From NCBI RefSeq assembly GCF_024169655.1, contig NZ_JALJWV010000001.1, positions 4,942,001 to 5,006,000 on the forward strand: 64,000 nucleotides of DNA, read 5' to 3'. This stretch comes from Pseudomonas marginalis. Its GTDB lineage: Bacteria; Pseudomonadota; Gammaproteobacteria; Pseudomonadales; Pseudomonadaceae. Position numbers and translations under genes: made by a program. Shown one piece after another: positions 62,545-64,000 of this stretch; positions within the stretch are counted from its first letter, which is position 1, and every line of letters starts with the position of its first letter. The notes below the pieces were generated by a model that was not told the DNA's origin, searched no databases, and was given only the letters and a program-made list of their open reading frames with translations.

Positions 62545-63972
62545 ATGTTCCGTTCGCTTCTTCGCCTGTCTGCAGGACTGATGGCCATGAGCCTGGTTGC
62601 CTGCGATGACGCCCCCCGGTTTACCCAGGCTGATCCGGGAGAAGCGCGGGCCGGCGGTGCAACGACGGTGAACAAGCGCGACCAGAATGCCTTTTCCCTG
62701 CCCTCGGCCAACCTGTCGCCGACCCGCCGCCTGGATTTCAGCGTCGGAAATAGTTTCTTCCGCAGCCCCTGGGTGATCGCGCCGTCCACCACCACCGCAC
62801 GCGATGGGCTGGGGCCGCTGTTCAACACCAATGCCTGCCAGAACTGCCATATCAAGGACGGCCGTGGCCACCCGCCGCTGGCCGACGCGCAGAACGCGGT
62901 GTCGATGCTGGTGCGCCTGTCGATCCCGGATGCGCCGCCGTATGCCAAGCTCATCGAGCACCTCGGCGTGGTGCCCGAGCCGGTCTACGGTGGGCAATTG
63001 CAGGACATGGCCATACCCGGCGTAACGCCAGAGGGCAAGGTGCGGGTCGACTACACGCCGGTCAACGTCACGTTCAAGGACGGCAGCGTCGTCGAACTGC
63101 GCAAGCCCAACCTGCAGATCACCCAACTCGGCTACGGCCCGATGCATCCGGACACACGTTTCTCCGCGCGCATCGCCCCGCCGATGATCGGCCTGGGCCT
63201 GCTTGAAGCGATTGCCGACGCGGACATCCTGCGCAACACCGACCCGAAGACCGCCGACAAGGAAGCCATTGTCGGCCGCGCGAATTGGGTCTGGGATGAT
63301 GCCCGGCAGAAAACCGTGCTCGGGCGTTTCGGCTGGAAAGCCGGGCAACCCAACCTCAATCAACAAAACGTTCACGCCTTTTCCGGTGATATGGGCCTCA
63401 CCACGTCGCTGAGGCCCGTCGATGACTGCACCGACGTCCAGGTCGCCTGCAAGCAGGCGCCCAACGGCAACGGCCCCGATGGCGAGCCGGAAGTCAGCGA
63501 TAACATCCTGCGCCTGGTGCTGTTCTATACCCGCAACCTGGCGGTGCCCGTGCGTCGCGACGTCAACGCGCCCCAGGTGCTGGCCGGGAAAAACCTGTTC
63601 TACCAGGCCGGTTGCCAGGGCTGTCACACGCCGTCGTTCACCACGGCTGCCAACGCCGCCGAACCTGAACTGGCCAACCAGGTGATCCGCCCCTACAGCG
63701 ATCTGCTGCTGCATGACATGGGCGACGGCCTGGCCGATCACCGCAGCGAATTCAAGGCCAGTGGCCGCGACTGGCGCACGCCGCCGTTGTGGGGCATCGG
63801 CCTGACGCAAACCGTCAGTGGCCACACCCAGTTCTTGCATGACGGCCGCGCCCGCAACCTGCTGGAAGCCGTGCTGTGGCATGGCGGTGAAGCACACGCG
63901 GCGCAGCAGCATGTGTTGTCCTTCAATGCCGAACAGCGCGCTGCGCTGCTGGCGTTCCTGAATTCTCTATAA
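62545..63972 (+). CDS. Di-haem oxidoreductase family lipoprotein (COG3488/DUF1111-like)
   Basis: A 475-aa predicted lipoprotein: signal MFRSLLRLSAGLMAMSLVAC with Cys20 as lipobox cysteine. Two haem c sites, CQNCH (near residue 97) and CQGCH (near 358), resemble MauG/di-haem peroxidases, and the family was once called thiol oxidoreductase. In pseudomonads the gene sits in an iron-regulated cluster with imelysin-like proteins; the last bases of the window (GAAGGGAG at 63991-63998) look like the ribosome site of a following gene just outside. AGGA precedes the ATG at 62545. A weak Fur-like sequence lies near 62468-62483. Confidence 0.9.
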   Translation: MFRSLLRLSAGLMAMSLVACDDAPRFTQADPGEARAGGATTVNKRDQNAFSLPSANLSPTRRLDFSVGNSFFRSPWVIAPSTTTARDGLGPLFNTNACQNCHIKDGRGHPPLADAQNAVSMLVRLSIPDAPPYAKLIEHLGVVPEPVYGGQLQDMAIPGVTPEGKVRVDYTPVNVTFKDGSVVELRKPNLQITQLGYGPMHPDTRFSARIAPPMIGLGLLEAIADADILRNTDPKTADKEAIVGRANWVWDDARQKTVLGRFGWKAGQPNLNQQNVHAFSGDMGLTTSLRPVDDCTDVQVACKQAPNGNGPDGEPEVSDNILRLVLFYTRNLAVPVRRDVNAPQVLAGKNLFYQAGCQGCHTPSFTTAANAAEPELANQVIRPYSDLLLHDMGDGLADHRSEFKASGRDWRTPPLWGIGLTQTVSGHTQFLHDGRARNLLEAVLWHGGEAHAAQQHVLSFNAEQRAALLAFLNSL

Positions 63973-64000
63973 GCTTCGACCCACTTACCGAAGGGAGCTC

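Overview
The window is a chromosomal segment of a Pseudomonas, most likely of the P. fluorescens group. It has high GC and uniform codon use. Gene order matches Pseudomonas blocks I know (ruvBAC-yebC-aspS-dps; argJ-secA-dciA; purU/mvaT/sbcB; gltR-gtrS-glk-edd-gap). It also carries two families of short palindromic REP elements typical of fluorescent pseudomonads. I see no prophage, insertion sequence, CRISPR array, tRNA or rRNA. Species assignment is inference from recall; no database was searched.

Layout. (1) 1-10.9 kb: a leftward run fmdB-like gene, aspS, yebC/pmpR, ruvC, ruvA, ruvB (cut by the window edge), preceded by a ribbon-helix-helix gene and dps. Then a rightward membrane/cold-shock fusion, leftward slyX and a HIT gene, a long leader and OprD-type porin, and an MscS channel. 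(2) 10.9-26.7 kb: yajQ, a ketopantoate-reductase-like gene, a sensor kinase with a PduO-type cobalamin adenosyltransferase, the Nudix-ThiE fusion, argJ, secA, dciA, a yjgR ATPase, a decayed chemoreceptor, purU, mvaT and sbcB. (3) 26.9-33.6 kb: a tightly overlapping six-gene operon RDD / SpoIIM / DUF4129 / DUF4350 / MoxR ATPase / DUF58, followed by a convergent PilZ gene. (4) 34-44.5 kb: a lipoprotein, pyruvate kinase, a ferredoxin reductase, class I fumarase, and a C4-dicarboxylate-type two-component system beside an alpha-ketoglutarate permease whose upstream region has a sigma-54 promoter and two identical dyads. A four-repeat membrane protein follows. (5) 44.7-53.8 kb: flavin reductase, a small conserved gene, an ABM-fold protein divergent from an AraC regulator, then the Entner-Doudoroff block gtrS, gltR, glk, edd and the divergent gap, with two HexR-type boxes between edd and gap. 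(6) 53.9-59.5 kb: a cell-surface signalling operon for haem (ECF sigma, FecR-type anti-sigma, TonB receptor with STN domain) plus haem oxygenase, with two Fur-like boxes. (7) 59.6-64 kb: a chemoreceptor, a nitroreductase and a lipoprotein di-haem oxidoreductase.

How it fits together: most of the window is housekeeping and central carbon metabolism (Entner-Doudoroff genes, pyruvate kinase, fumarase, ketoglutarate uptake) with its local regulators, plus one iron/haem acquisition module. The least understood parts are the MoxR-centred operon, the 4-TM cold-shock fusion, the four-repeat membrane protein and several regulatory palindromes described in the findings.
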